NCBI GenBank assembly: GCA_019120675.1 | Contig: DWUQ01000168.1 | Coordinates: 1 to 14,602, forward strand | Source of the DNA: Candidatus Paenalcaligenes intestinipullorum | Lineage (GTDB): Bacteria; Pseudomonadota; Gammaproteobacteria; Burkholderiales; Burkholderiaceae_B | DNA length: 14,602 bases | Reading direction: 5' to 3' | Shown here: positions 1-6,580 of the stretch, one piece after another | Numbering within the stretch: position 1 is the stretch's first letter | Layout of the letters: each line of letters begins with the position of its first letter | Translations under genes and position numbers: made by a program | The notes under the pieces: model-generated | The model's input: only the letters and a program-made list of their open reading frames with translations | Database searches by the model: none | Told to the model about the DNA's origin: nothing

Positions 1-3
1 CAA

Positions 4-108
4 TTAAAGTGCGTCTAGATATTTACTCTTGGCGAAGGCTTGGGTAAACTCTGTGGTCATATATTGTTCAATTTGCCAGATGTTACGCTCAACCGCGCCT
101 ATTTTCGC
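4..108 (-). other. Possible 3' remnant of a lost gene
   Basis: This is a 34-codon open stretch between a TAA at 109-111 and a TAA at 4-6. Its translation looks protein-like (it includes ERNIWQIEQYMTTEF and ends SKYLDAL), but the only in-frame ATG, at 58-60, leaves 18 residues and has no Shine-Dalgarno sequence. It could be the tail of a decayed gene or chance. I do not recognise it, and nothing else is evident in bases 1-183. Confidence 0.13.
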
Positions 109-183
109 TTAAGTTGACAGCAACTTCCCGCTTTAGTCACCAACAAGCACATCAAAGCAGGCCATAACAGTAAGACCTTATTC

Positions 184-858
184 ATGTCCAAATTTACTTG
201 GCACGCACGCGTTTTATCCGCCTTTAGCTTCGCGGCCACCCAACGTTCCTTGCGTGCACTTCTTGTTGGGGCTGCCGTCGCATTAACTGGCTGTGCCACC
301 ACCAAAAATCACTCCGATCAAGCCGCGCTCGACGATCTATTCAATAGCCTAGAAAGCACCCAATACGCCTACGCCACTCAGTCTGATCCGTTAGGTTCTT
401 ATCTCAAAAACCGTCGCGATCAAGACGTTTTCCTTTCTCGTTCCTCCGACAGCTCAACCGCTGATAGCGCTCCGAACATCGCCTCGACCGCATTAAATTT
501 CTTGGGGGTTAAATACCGCTACGGTGGTGACGATCCCAACACCGGTTTTGATTGCAGCGGCCTCGTCAACTATGTGGCTGAAAAATCACTGGGTTTAAAG
601 CTACCCCGTCAGTCCGCCGAGATCGCCAAGCACGCTAAGGTCATCAAACGCAGCGAACTCAAAGAAGGCGATTTAGTCTTCTTTAACACCCTTGGGGCGC
701 GCTTTTCTCATGTAGGGATCTACTTAGGGGATAACAAATTTGTACACGCCCCACGCTCAGGTGCCGTGGTGCGCATCGAGGACATGACGATTGCCTACTG
801 GAACAAACGCTTTACTGGCGCACGTCGTATTGTCGCCAACACCCCTGCTACGCCTTAA
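184..858 (+). CDS. NlpC/P60 family lipoprotein, probable murein endopeptidase
   Basis: Predicted C40-family cysteine peptidase that would cut peptide stems of peptidoglycan in the periplasm. It is 224 residues long. A hydrophobic stretch (about 24-36) ends in the lipobox LTGC, with Cys37 as the predicted lipidation site. A low-complexity linker (about 40-95) leads to the NlpC/P60 domain (about 97-215). The catalytic set is visible: Cys124 in DCSGLV, His176 in SHVGIYLGD and His188 in VHAPRSG. The 23-residue n-region before the hydrophobic core is long for a lipoprotein. The only in-frame alternative near the core is a TTG at 250, which has no Shine-Dalgarno sequence, so the ATG is kept although its own site is also weak. 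The gene stands alone and ends at a strong terminator. The fold is certain; the exact bond cut is inferred. Spr/MepS-like enzymes are the nearest functional comparison. Confidence 0.93.
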   Translation: MSKFTWHARVLSAFSFAATQRSLRALLVGAAVALTGCATTKNHSDQAALDDLFNSLESTQYAYATQSDPLGSYLKNRRDQDVFLSRSSDSSTADSAPNIASTALNFLGVKYRYGGDDPNTGFDCSGLVNYVAEKSLGLKLPRQSAEIAKHAKVIKRSELKEGDLVFFNTLGARFSHVGIYLGDNKFVHAPRSGAVVRIEDMTIAYWNKRFTGARRIVANTPATP

Positions 859-896
859 GCTAGGTTAACCAGCGTTTTTCCTAATCAGGTAGCCCA

Positions 897-937
897 AACA
901 AAAAGCCGACTCATCTTTAATGAGTCGGCTTTTTGTT
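897..937. terminator. Bidirectional intrinsic terminator between convergent genes
   Basis: Perfect 18-bp inverted repeat (arms 897-914 and 920-937) around a 5-base loop, CTTTA. The core GCCGACTCAT/ATGAGTCGGC is flanked by A5 on the left and T5 on the right, so each strand reads as a GC stem followed by a U-run. It lies 38 bases after the lipoprotein stop and 32 bases after the DUF2325 stop, and so serves both genes. Confidence 0.93.
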
Positions 938-969
938 GGCTGAACAAAGGAGGTTCATCCATGCTGTGC

Positions 970-1311
970 TTAGTGTTTGGTCGCGCCCTTTTTGGCGTAA
1001 GGACAAACCTCACAAAATCCGCTTTGGCTTAGGGCTTGCTTCATGCTGCACACCGAGCGCCGGCAAACGAGTACGCGCACACCGGATTTTTGGGCTGCCG
1101 CACGGAAGGTTTTCATCACATTATGGCCAAGGAAATCGGTGAGCAAAATTAAGAGCTCAGTTCCCGAAGGCAGTTGGAGGGATTTCTTTTGGTGTGACGG
1201 ATCACGGCCACTAATGTGCTGCTTGATTTTGATGTTATGTAAGGTGAGTAAGTCAGGAATATTGCCCAACCTATCTGCACCCACCACGACAGCACTCACG
1301 CGATTTGACAT
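970..1311 (-). CDS. DUF2325 domain protein, probably iron-regulated
   Basis: Small 113-residue protein of the DUF2325 family; its function is unknown. The family signature is visible in the N-terminal VVVGADRLGNIP (8-19), the central SGRDPSHQKK (34-43) and LLTDFLGHNVMKTFR (57-70), and the CRRSV motif (83-87). The alternating beta/alpha pattern with a glycine-rich first loop suggests a small Rossmann-like fold. Four cysteines lie in the C-terminal third: C83, C88, C100 and C103, the last two as CEVC followed by a basic tail. These could bind metal, but that is inference. AGGAG at 1317-1321 sits 5 bases before the ATG, a good start. The promoter carries a Fur-box-like operator, so expression is probably induced by low iron. 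It is monocistronic, with a terminator on its 3' side. Confidence 0.85.
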   Translation of the reverse strand: MSNRVSAVVVGADRLGNIPDLLTLHNIKIKQHISGRDPSHQKKSLQLPSGTELLILLTDFLGHNVMKTFRAAAQKSGVRVLVCRRSVCSMKQALSQSGFCEVCPYAKKGATKH

Positions 1312-1344
1312 GCTAACTCCTGTTCTGATTGAATAACCTATTAA

Positions 1345-1373
1345 ATAGTAATCATTCTCATTAGCAATGTCAA
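1345..1373 (-). promoter_or_regulatory. Sigma-70 promoter of the DUF2325 gene
   Basis: On the minus strand a perfect -35 TTGACA (1368-1373) is followed by a 17-base spacer (1351-1367) and a -10 TACTAT (1345-1350, 4/6). The predicted start point is near 1338, giving a leader of about 27 bases that contains the AGGAG ribosome site at 1317-1321. This is the best-matching promoter in the window. Confidence 0.7.
1346..1365 (-). promoter_or_regulatory. Putative Fur box over the DUF2325 promoter
   Basis: Read on the minus strand, 1346-1360 is TGAGAATGATTACTA, matching the 7-1-7 Fur consensus (TGATAAT-N-ATTATCA) at 11 of 14 positions. The 19-mer at 1347-1365 matches the classical Fur box at 14 of 19. 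It covers the -10 and most of the spacer of a TTGACA promoter, the position expected for a repressor. Functional status is inferred. Confidence 0.6.
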
Positions 1374-1430
1374 TTCTACTTAATGCTGTTCTTAATTTTG
1401 TTCAAAGCTCGAGTATAAAGGGATGCATTA

Positions 1431-1446
1431 GGGGCGACAGCGCCCC
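1431..1446 (-). terminator. Weak GC hairpin after the CysB-type gene
   Basis: GGGGCG (1431-1436) and CGCCCC (1441-1446) form a 6-bp all-GC stem with a 4-base loop, 7 bases past the regulator's stop. There is no proper U-run in the minus direction, so it may be only a pause or mRNA-end-stabilising structure. Confidence 0.35.
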
Positions 1447-1453
1447 CCTTTCG

Positions 1454-2398
1454 TTAAGCTTCAGTAGGATTGAGTGCAGCATCCACCACATCGCGGGTCA
1501 GCTCTGGCGCGAGCATTTCCAACAACACATAGATGTAATCACGTAAAAACATGCCTGCCTTGACCGCAACACGTGTTTGGTGAACACCAAATAGATGCCC
1601 TGCCGATACACCCACAAGGCCTTTATCGCGTCGAGGATCAAACGCCACGCCTGCAATAATGCCAATCCCTAAGCCCACATCCACGTAGGTCTTGATGACA
1701 TCCGCATCAATCGCTTCGAGAACGATATCAGGCGTGACCCCTGCCGCTTCGAAGGCCTCGTCAATGGAACGGCGCCCTGAAAACGCATGGTCATACGTCA
1801 CAATAGGGTATTGCGCCAGCTCTTGCAGGCTGATGTTACGCGCATGCTGGGTAGGTAACTCGGCCAAAGGGTGGTCTGGGGTAAACACGATGGTGTGCTC
1901 CCACTCATACACGGGCAAAGCCACCAAACCAGGGGTTTGCGCAAGCGTTTCGGTGGCAATCGCGATGTCAACTTGCTCATGCAACAGCATTTCAGCCAAA
2001 TGCACAGGGCTGCCTTCAGATAACGACATATGGACTTTTGGAAAGCGCTGCCTAAACCCTGGAATAACCTTAGGTAATAAGTAGCGTGCTTGGGCATGAG
2101 TACACCCAATAATTAGGCTACCTTCGTCGTTCTTGGCGAAATCCTCACTGACCCGCTTGAGGTTATCGACTTCACGCATAATACGATGAATCACATCCGC
2201 TACGGCCTTGCCGGGACGTGTTAGCCCTTTGATGCGCTTACCATGACGCTCGAAAATCTTGATTCCTAGCTCATCCTCAAGCTCAATAATCGCTTTGGAG
2301 ACTCCAGGCTGCGAGGTGTATAAAGCACGAGCGGCTTCGGTTAAGTTGTAGTTGCGGCGTATGGTTTCGCGCACAAAACGGAATTGCTGTAAATTCAT
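1454..2398 (-). CDS. cysB: CysB-type LysR-family transcriptional regulator
   Basis: Regulator of sulfate/sulfonate assimilation, acting in the cytoplasm as a tetrameric DNA-binding protein. It has 314 residues, slightly shorter than enteric CysB (324). The N-terminal winged helix-turn-helix (1-60) contains the very conserved YTSQPGVSKAI and LEDELGIKIFERHGKR. The effector domain (about 93-300) holds T100 and Q103 in CTHAQAR, T149 in AIATE, and IDADVIKTYVDVGLGIGII, all CysB/Cbl hallmarks. Against enteric CysB as I remember it, T102 is Ala here and T202 corresponds to Ser207, both near the sulfate/inducer pocket. GGGGGA lies just before the ATG. The gene is transcribed alone or weakly after lptF, and an inverted repeat over its -10 suggests autoregulation. 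It could equally be a Cbl/SsuR-like paralogue. Confidence 0.87.
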   Translation of the reverse strand: MNLQQFRFVRETIRRNYNLTEAARALYTSQPGVSKAIIELEDELGIKIFERHGKRIKGLTRPGKAVADVIHRIMREVDNLKRVSEDFAKNDEGSLIIGCTHAQARYLLPKVIPGFRQRFPKVHMSLSEGSPVHLAEMLLHEQVDIAIATETLAQTPGLVALPVYEWEHTIVFTPDHPLAELPTQHARNISLQELAQYPIVTYDHAFSGRRSIDEAFEAAGVTPDIVLEAIDADVIKTYVDVGLGIGIIAGVAFDPRRDKGLVGVSAGHLFGVHQTRVAVKAGMFLRDYIYVLLEMLAPELTRDVVDAALNPTEA

Positions 2399-2405
2399 AT
2401 ATTCC

Positions 2406-2435
2406 CCCTTATTAACTTATTATAGGTAATAAGGG
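2406..2435 (-). promoter_or_regulatory. Promoter -10 of the CysB-type gene inside an inverted repeat
   Basis: A perfect TATAAT -10 reads on the minus strand at 2419-2424, about 20 bases before the start codon; no good -35 is visible, as is typical of activator- or repressor-modulated promoters. A perfect 9-bp inverted repeat (CCCTTATTA at 2406-2414, TAATAAGGG at 2427-2435, 12-base spacer) brackets the -10. Such a repeat fits an operator, possibly for autoregulation, which is known for cysB in enterics. Confidence 0.45.
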
Positions 2436-2492
2436 TTAACGGGCATATTCTTTTTAGTTATGTATTTAGAGCCAGATTTACTATGATTTTTA

Positions 2493-2509
2493 TGAGATAA
2501 ATTATCTCA
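2493..2509. repeat. Perfect 8-1-8 palindrome upstream of the CysB-type gene
   Basis: TGAGATAA-A-TTATCTCA is a perfect palindrome about 95 bases upstream of the regulator's start. CCAGAT (2472-2477) and ATCTGG (2512-2517) lie outside it as an off-centre second inverted repeat. There is no U-run on either side, so an operator is likelier than a terminator. The binding protein is unknown. The rest of 2436-2595 shows nothing I can name. Confidence 0.45.
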
Positions 2510-2595
2510 CTATCTGGACTACCGTGTTGTGGGCAGCCATCAAAACTGTAATTGTTTACGTTCAATAAGCGAGCTCCACTGCGTGCATAGCACAC

Positions 2596-3696
2596 TTAAA
2601 TAGGCTTAGGCGGGGTGATACGCATCGTCCGCCACAACAAATAGCATGCAAGCAATAAAAACACCCCGTGCACGGCCCAAACCCCTAGCGAAAAATCCAA
2701 ATTGCCTTTGGCAATCCAACCACGAGATAGATTAATTAAGTTCATATACAGCAACGCTAAGAGCCCAGCCGTGAGCATGTTGCCTGATTTACCTAAGCGT
2801 GGGTTAACAGCCCCTAGAGGCGCGGCCAAGATCGCCAACACCAAAGCTGCCAAGGGCAACGCTGAGCGCCACATAATATGTGCTAATGCTAACTCATCGG
2901 GCTGAGCCAAAAGCATACTGGTTGGACGAGCTTTGATTTGCTCGGCCGCCTGTTGACGAATGTACTCATCAGAGCTGCGATCGTCTTTACTTTCTAAGCG
3001 TACACCATAGCGGGAAAAGTCTGTGATGCGAAAGGCGGCTGTGTCTTCTTGCATATCGTAACGATGACCCTCGCCTAAGACTAAAAACCGATCGCCATTG
3101 TCCGCTTCTTCGACTTGAGCTTGACGTGCCGTAATCACACTAAACCATTCTGGATCAATAATCCGCGCTACGACTTGCCCGAGCTCAGCCTGTTCGGTTT
3201 CGGGCTCTTCGGTGAAAAACACGCGTGCGCCATTTTCGGTTTCAATAAACTGCCCCGTACTGACCTTGCTAATATCAGAACGTAATTCAAAGCGCTGCTT
3301 GTATTCGGCAATTTGACGGTAGGCCCAAGGCGAGGCATAAAAGGTAAAGACCGCAATTAAAATGGCTATGGGTACCGCACAGCTTAGAATAGGTGACAGC
3401 CAACTGCGCAACGACAAGCCACTGGCGAACCACACTACCATTTCAGACTCACGATAACTGCGCGTTACCGTCGTCAGAATGGCAATAAATAACGAGACCG
3501 CTAAAATAACCGGCAAAGCGGTCACTATGGAAAACAGAGCCATACCCAAGACTACCTCGGCACCAATGCTACCGTTGGCCGCGTCGCCAACGAGGCGTAC
3601 CAGTAGTACGCTCAACCAGATAATAATGAGCGTAGAGAAAATCACGCCCATATGGCTTAATATTTCGGATACCGCCGCGCGTTTAAATAAACTCAT
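2596..3696 (-). CDS. lptF: Lipopolysaccharide export permease LptF
   Basis: Inner-membrane permease subunit of the LptB2FG transporter, which pulls lipopolysaccharide out of the inner membrane into the LptC-LptA bridge. It has 366 residues, the normal size. Three N-terminal membrane segments (about 14-36, 47-77, 101-123) precede a periplasmic beta-rich domain (about 125-270) containing GQFIETENGARVFF, then three C-terminal segments (about 276-296, 304-322, 333-354). The cytoplasmic coupling region TRSYRESEMVVWFASGLS (78-95) is the family signature and supports LptF over LptG. Divergent placement against pepA-holC matches many proteobacteria, but the usual lptG does not follow; a LysR regulator does. 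The start has no clear Shine-Dalgarno sequence, and the ATG chosen fits the MSLFKRAAVSEI family beginning. Confidence 0.93.
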   Translation of the reverse strand: MSLFKRAAVSEILSHMGVIFSTLIIIWLSVLLVRLVGDAANGSIGAEVVLGMALFSIVTALPVILAVSLFIAILTTVTRSYRESEMVVWFASGLSLRSWLSPILSCAVPIAILIAVFTFYASPWAYRQIAEYKQRFELRSDISKVSTGQFIETENGARVFFTEEPETEQAELGQVVARIIDPEWFSVITARQAQVEEADNGDRFLVLGEGHRYDMQEDTAAFRITDFSRYGVRLESKDDRSSDEYIRQQAAEQIKARPTSMLLAQPDELALAHIMWRSALPLAALVLAILAAPLGAVNPRLGKSGNMLTAGLLALLYMNLINLSRGWIAKGNLDFSLGVWAVHGVFLLLACYLLWRTMRITPPKPI

Positions 3697-3748
3697 GAGA
3701 CAATAGACCAGTTAATTAAGTACCAGCCTGTAGATATAGGAATTTTGT
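3697..3748. promoter_or_regulatory. Short divergent promoter region lptF/pepA
   Basis: Only 52 bases separate the two start codons, so both promoters must lie here or reach into the genes. It holds the palindrome TTAATTAA (3712-3719), a TATATC-like -10 on the minus strand, and AGGAA six bases before the pepA ATG. No convincing -35/-10 pair is visible on either strand. Confidence 0.4.
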
Positions 3749-5242
3749 ATGGAATTTAGCACCTTAACCTCCGCCTCGTTACATCAGCGAACCACTCAAG
3801 CGCTTGCTGTTGGGGTCTTTGAAGATCAACAGCTAAGCGAAGCTGCAGAAATTTTGGATCGTGCCAGCGATGGTGCCCTGCGTGCTGTGCTGCAACACGA
3901 GTTCAAAGCCAAGTCTGGCAGCCAGCTGGTCTTGCGCAATGTCGCTGGCATTAAGGCTGAGCGTATTGTACTCGTTGGCTTAGGCAAACAGGAAAAATAT
4001 CGTCCCCAAGTGTTAAGCAAAGCCGAAACAGCCTTTGCTAAATATTGCTTAGAGGCGAGCCTCACCGACGCCATTTCTGCCCTCAGCAGTGTGGACGCCA
4101 ACCACTCCACCTTACGCGAACGCACACGTCTCAGTGCGCAAGCCTTGCTGGGGGCCACCTACCGTTTTGATCAAACGCTTAGCCAGAAAGCCGATCCCAT
4201 CACCCTCAAAAGCGTCCAAATATGGGTCAGTCCTACTTTAGAAAGTGAAGCACAAGCTGGCTTGCAAGAAGGCGCCGCTATTGGTAAAGGCTCTAACTTC
4301 ACCCGATTACTCGCGGATTTACCCCCTAACATTTGTACGCCGACCTACCTAGCCGACCAAGCCAAGCAATTGGCCAAAGACTATCCCAGTCTTAAAGTTG
4401 AAGTGCTGCAACGCAAGCAGATGGAAGCCCTCAAGATGGGCTCTTTCCTGTCCGTAGCCAAAGGCTCTGTCGAACCGCCTGTGTTTATCGTAATTAAGCA
4501 CCAGCCCAAGGCAGCCGCTGACGAGGCCGCGCCGCTGGTGTTGGTCGGCAAAGGCTTAACCTTTGATGCAGGCGGCATTTCCTTAAAGCCTGCTGCCAAA
4601 ATGGATGAGATGAAATACGACATGGCTGGTGCCGCCAGCGTGTTTGGTAGCATGATGGCCGTTGCCGAACTAGAGCTGGATCAGCCTGTGATTGGTGTGG
4701 TCGCTTCGTGCGAAAACTTACCCAGCGGTACCGCTAACAAACCTGGCGATGTGGTCACCAGCATGGCCGGTAAAACCATTGAAATTCTCAATACCGATGC
4801 CGAAGGTCGCCTAGTGCTGTGCGATGCGCTCACTTATGTTGAACGTTTCAAACCTGCCGCAGTGATTGATGTGGCCACACTCACGGGCGCATGTATTGTG
4901 GCCTTGGGGCATGTCAATACGGGTCTATTTAGCCCCGACGACGGCTTAGCCGAAGAGCTCTTAGCGGCAGCACAAAGCAGTGGCGACGCTGCATGGCGCT
5001 TACCGTTAGGCGACGCTTACCAAGAGCAGCTTAAATCCAACTTTGCGGATATTGCCAATATCGGTGGCCCTGCGGCGGGTTCAGTTACTGCAGCATGCTT
5101 CTTGCAGCGCTTTACCGAAGCCTACCCTTGGGCACATTTAGATGTGGCGGGCACGGCCTGGGATAGTGGCAGCAACAAAGGTGCCACAGGTCGCCCCGTC
5201 CCCCTACTCGTACAGTTCATTTTGAACCGTCAAGCACAATGA
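3749..5242 (+). CDS. pepA: Leucyl aminopeptidase (M17 family)
   Basis: Cytosolic two-metal aminopeptidase that removes N-terminal residues, preferring leucine, as a homohexamer; in E. coli PepA also binds DNA in carAB control and Xer recombination. It has 497 residues, close to E. coli's 503. The variable N-terminal domain covers about 1-170 and the catalytic domain about 180-497. All metal and catalytic residues can be placed: K268 and D273 in GKGLTFDAGGISLKP, K280, D291 in YDMAGA, and D350, E352 and R354 in the NTDAEGRL signature. AGGAA lies 6 bases before the ATG. Its stop overlaps the holC start (ATGA), so the two are translationally coupled, as in E. coli. Confidence 0.97.
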   Translation: MEFSTLTSASLHQRTTQALAVGVFEDQQLSEAAEILDRASDGALRAVLQHEFKAKSGSQLVLRNVAGIKAERIVLVGLGKQEKYRPQVLSKAETAFAKYCLEASLTDAISALSSVDANHSTLRERTRLSAQALLGATYRFDQTLSQKADPITLKSVQIWVSPTLESEAQAGLQEGAAIGKGSNFTRLLADLPPNICTPTYLADQAKQLAKDYPSLKVEVLQRKQMEALKMGSFLSVAKGSVEPPVFIVIKHQPKAAADEAAPLVLVGKGLTFDAGGISLKPAAKMDEMKYDMAGAASVFGSMMAVAELELDQPVIGVVASCENLPSGTANKPGDVVTSMAGKTIEILNTDAEGRLVLCDALTYVERFKPAAVIDVATLTGACIVALGHVNTGLFSPDDGLAEELLAAAQSSGDAAWRLPLGDAYQEQLKSNFADIANIGGPAAGSVTAACFLQRFTEAYPWAHLDVAGTAWDSGSNKGATGRPVPLLVQFILNRQAQ

Positions 5243-5679
5243 GCCAAATTCGGGTAGATTTTGCCTTTGGCGCACCCGATCGTTTACGCACCGCTTGTGA
5301 AGTGGTGCGTAAACATTACTTGCGTCAACGACGCGTGATTATTTATATCGCCGACAGCCGTCAGCGCACACGTTTTAGCCATATGCTATGGGGCTTTGAG
5401 CCAACAGCCTTTGTCCCACACGTCAACGCTGATGATCCCTTGGTGGATCAAACGCCTATTGTGCTTTGTGATCAAATGCCGCGTCCTGACTTGACGCGAG
5501 CGGGCACAGAACCGGCTTGGCTCTTGAACTTATCCACACAATGCCCACCTAATACAGAGACGTTCTTGCGAATATTAGAAATTGTCTCGAATGACGAAGC
5601 GGACAAACAAGCCGCTCGTACACGTTGGCGCCACTATCAGCAACAAGGCTATCAAGTGCATGCCCACCAGATTGGCTAG
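5239..5679 (+). CDS. holC: DNA polymerase III chi subunit
   Basis: Clamp-loader accessory subunit that links the replisome to single-strand DNA-binding protein, through its contact with psi and SSB. It has 146 residues, almost exactly the E. coli length (147). Family features are VDFAFG at the N-terminus, the basic segment HYLRQRRVIIYIADSRQR, LWGFEPTAFVPHV (chi proteins usually have LW-F-P-SF-PH), and the central hydrophobic PIVLCDQ strand. It starts at the ATG overlapping the pepA stop by 4 bases, so it depends on pepA transcription. In E. coli valS follows; here a membrane protein does. Confidence 0.93.
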   Translation: MSQIRVDFAFGAPDRLRTACEVVRKHYLRQRRVIIYIADSRQRTRFSHMLWGFEPTAFVPHVNADDPLVDQTPIVLCDQMPRPDLTRAGTEPAWLLNLSTQCPPNTETFLRILEIVSNDEADKQAARTRWRHYQQQGYQVHAHQIG

Positions 5680-5733
5680 AGCCCTATCCATCAAGACTTT
5701 CTAACGTTTTTACGAACTTGCCAATTCAGCTAT

Positions 5734-5761
5734 TTGTAAGCTAACCTTTAGCTGTTTTAAT
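5734..5761 (+). promoter_or_regulatory. Candidate promoter of the BI-1 family gene
   Basis: TTGTAA (5734-5739) is followed by a 16-base spacer and TTTAAT (5756-5761, 5/6 to the -10 consensus). The start point would lie near 5768, about 18 bases before the ATG, with AAGGA in between. It overlaps a small AGCTAA/TTAGCT hairpin. This is weak evidence from consensus only. Confidence 0.35.
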
Positions 5762-5785
5762 TTATGCTTTTATCAAGGATGCATC

Positions 5786-6490
5786 ATGAGCGACTTTAAT
5801 CATTCGAGCCTGCCTGAGCATTCCGGCTCAGTAGGTACGCGCGCCACCCTGCAAAACCGCGTGTTGCGCAACACCTATTTGCTGCTGGCTATCTCTATGG
5901 TTCCGTCCGTCTTGGGCGCAATGGTTGGTCTACGAATGGGGGTCAATAACGCCCTTATGGCCAGCCCTGGTCTAACGGCAATTTTATTTTTAGCTGGTGC
6001 TTTTGGCTTGATGTTCCTCATCGAGCGCAACAAAAACAGCAGTTTAGGTGTCGCGTTGCTGCTTGCCTTTACCTTTTTCATGGGGCTTATGTTGTCCCGT
6101 TTGATTGGTTTTGTGCTGAACTTTAGCAACGGCCCGCAGTTGATTATGTTGGCGTTTGGGGGCACGGGTGCGGTATTTGCTACCATGGCCACCGTAGCCA
6201 GCACGGCCAAGCGTGATTTCAGCAGCATGAGTAAATTCCTACTCATTGGTGCCATCATGCTGATTGTGGCCGCTTTGGGTAATATTTTCCTGCAAATGCC
6301 AGCGCTAACCCTCACCATCTCGGTGTTGGCGATTGGTATTTTCTCAGCCTTTTTGTTGGTGGATTTGCAACGCATTATTCGCGGTGGCGAAACCAATTAC
6401 ATCACCGCTACGCTCAGTGTTTACCTGAGCCTCTACAACATTTTTAGCAACTTGCTGATGTTGTTTGGCATTGTAGGCGGTGACGATTAA
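5786..6490 (+). CDS. Bax inhibitor-1 family membrane protein, YccA-like
   Basis: Seven-segment inner-membrane protein of 234 residues (segments about 28-49, 61-80, 87-107, 112-138, 150-169, 172-195, 208-229). In E. coli the relative YccA binds and slows the FtsH protease; other bacterial members leak calcium in a pH-dependent way. Family marks are ATVAST-KRDFSSMSKFL (134-151), LLVDLQRIIRGGETNYI (190-206) and the last helix ATLSVYLSLYNIFSNLLMLFG (208-228). D193 matches the first pH-sensing aspartate of YetJ, while the second position appears to be Ser/Tyr, as in YccA, so an FtsH-modulator role is likelier than a YetJ-type channel. AAGGA precedes the ATG by 6 bases. A strong terminator follows. 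Confidence 0.9.
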   Translation: MSDFNHSSLPEHSGSVGTRATLQNRVLRNTYLLLAISMVPSVLGAMVGLRMGVNNALMASPGLTAILFLAGAFGLMFLIERNKNSSLGVALLLAFTFFMGLMLSRLIGFVLNFSNGPQLIMLAFGGTGAVFATMATVASTAKRDFSSMSKFLLIGAIMLIVAALGNIFLQMPALTLTISVLAIGIFSAFLLVDLQRIIRGGETNYITATLSVYLSLYNIFSNLLMLFGIVGGDD

Positions 6491-6549
6491 GCTTCGCTTT
6501 TCATCACCTTCAAACCCAGAGCCACCGTCTTTAAGCGTGTTGGCTCACT

Positions 6550-6580
6550 AGCCAAGCCCTCAACGGGGCTTGGCTTTTTT
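6550..6580 (+). terminator. Intrinsic terminator of the BI-1 gene
   Basis: Perfect 10-bp arms AGCCAAGCCC (6550-6559) and GGGCTTGGCT (6566-6575), a 6-base loop, then T6 (6575-6580). Its loop and 3' arm lie inside the last codons of the convergent transporter gene, whose stop is at 6560-6562. In the minus direction no U-run follows, so it acts mainly on the plus strand. Confidence 0.9.

Noticed and set aside
3..47. Plus-strand open frame ending in TAA at 45-47 as the tail of an upstream gene
   Set aside because: Only 14 codons are visible and they compete with a minus-strand reading; the composition cannot decide.
114..142. TTGACA at 114-119 as the lipoprotein promoter
   Set aside because: The -35 is perfect, but the sequence 16-18 bases downstream (around TCACCA) does not resemble a -10.
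1043..1336. Plus-strand open frames across the DUF2325 gene
   Set aside because: They are antisense to a gene with family motifs, a promoter and a ribosome site, and their translations show no family features.
2583..2593. GTGC-ATA-GCAC hairpin after lptF
   Set aside because: A four-bp stem is expected by chance, and no U-run follows.
5739..5757. AGCTAA/TTAGCT hairpin followed by short T-run as a holC terminator
   Set aside because: Six-bp stem with only two G:C pairs and T4 tail; too weak, and it overlaps a candidate promoter.
5875..6396. 173-codon minus-strand open frame across the BI-1 gene
   Set aside because: Antisense shadow of a clear seven-helix protein; Lys/Pro/Met-rich translation typical of reversed membrane-protein codons.
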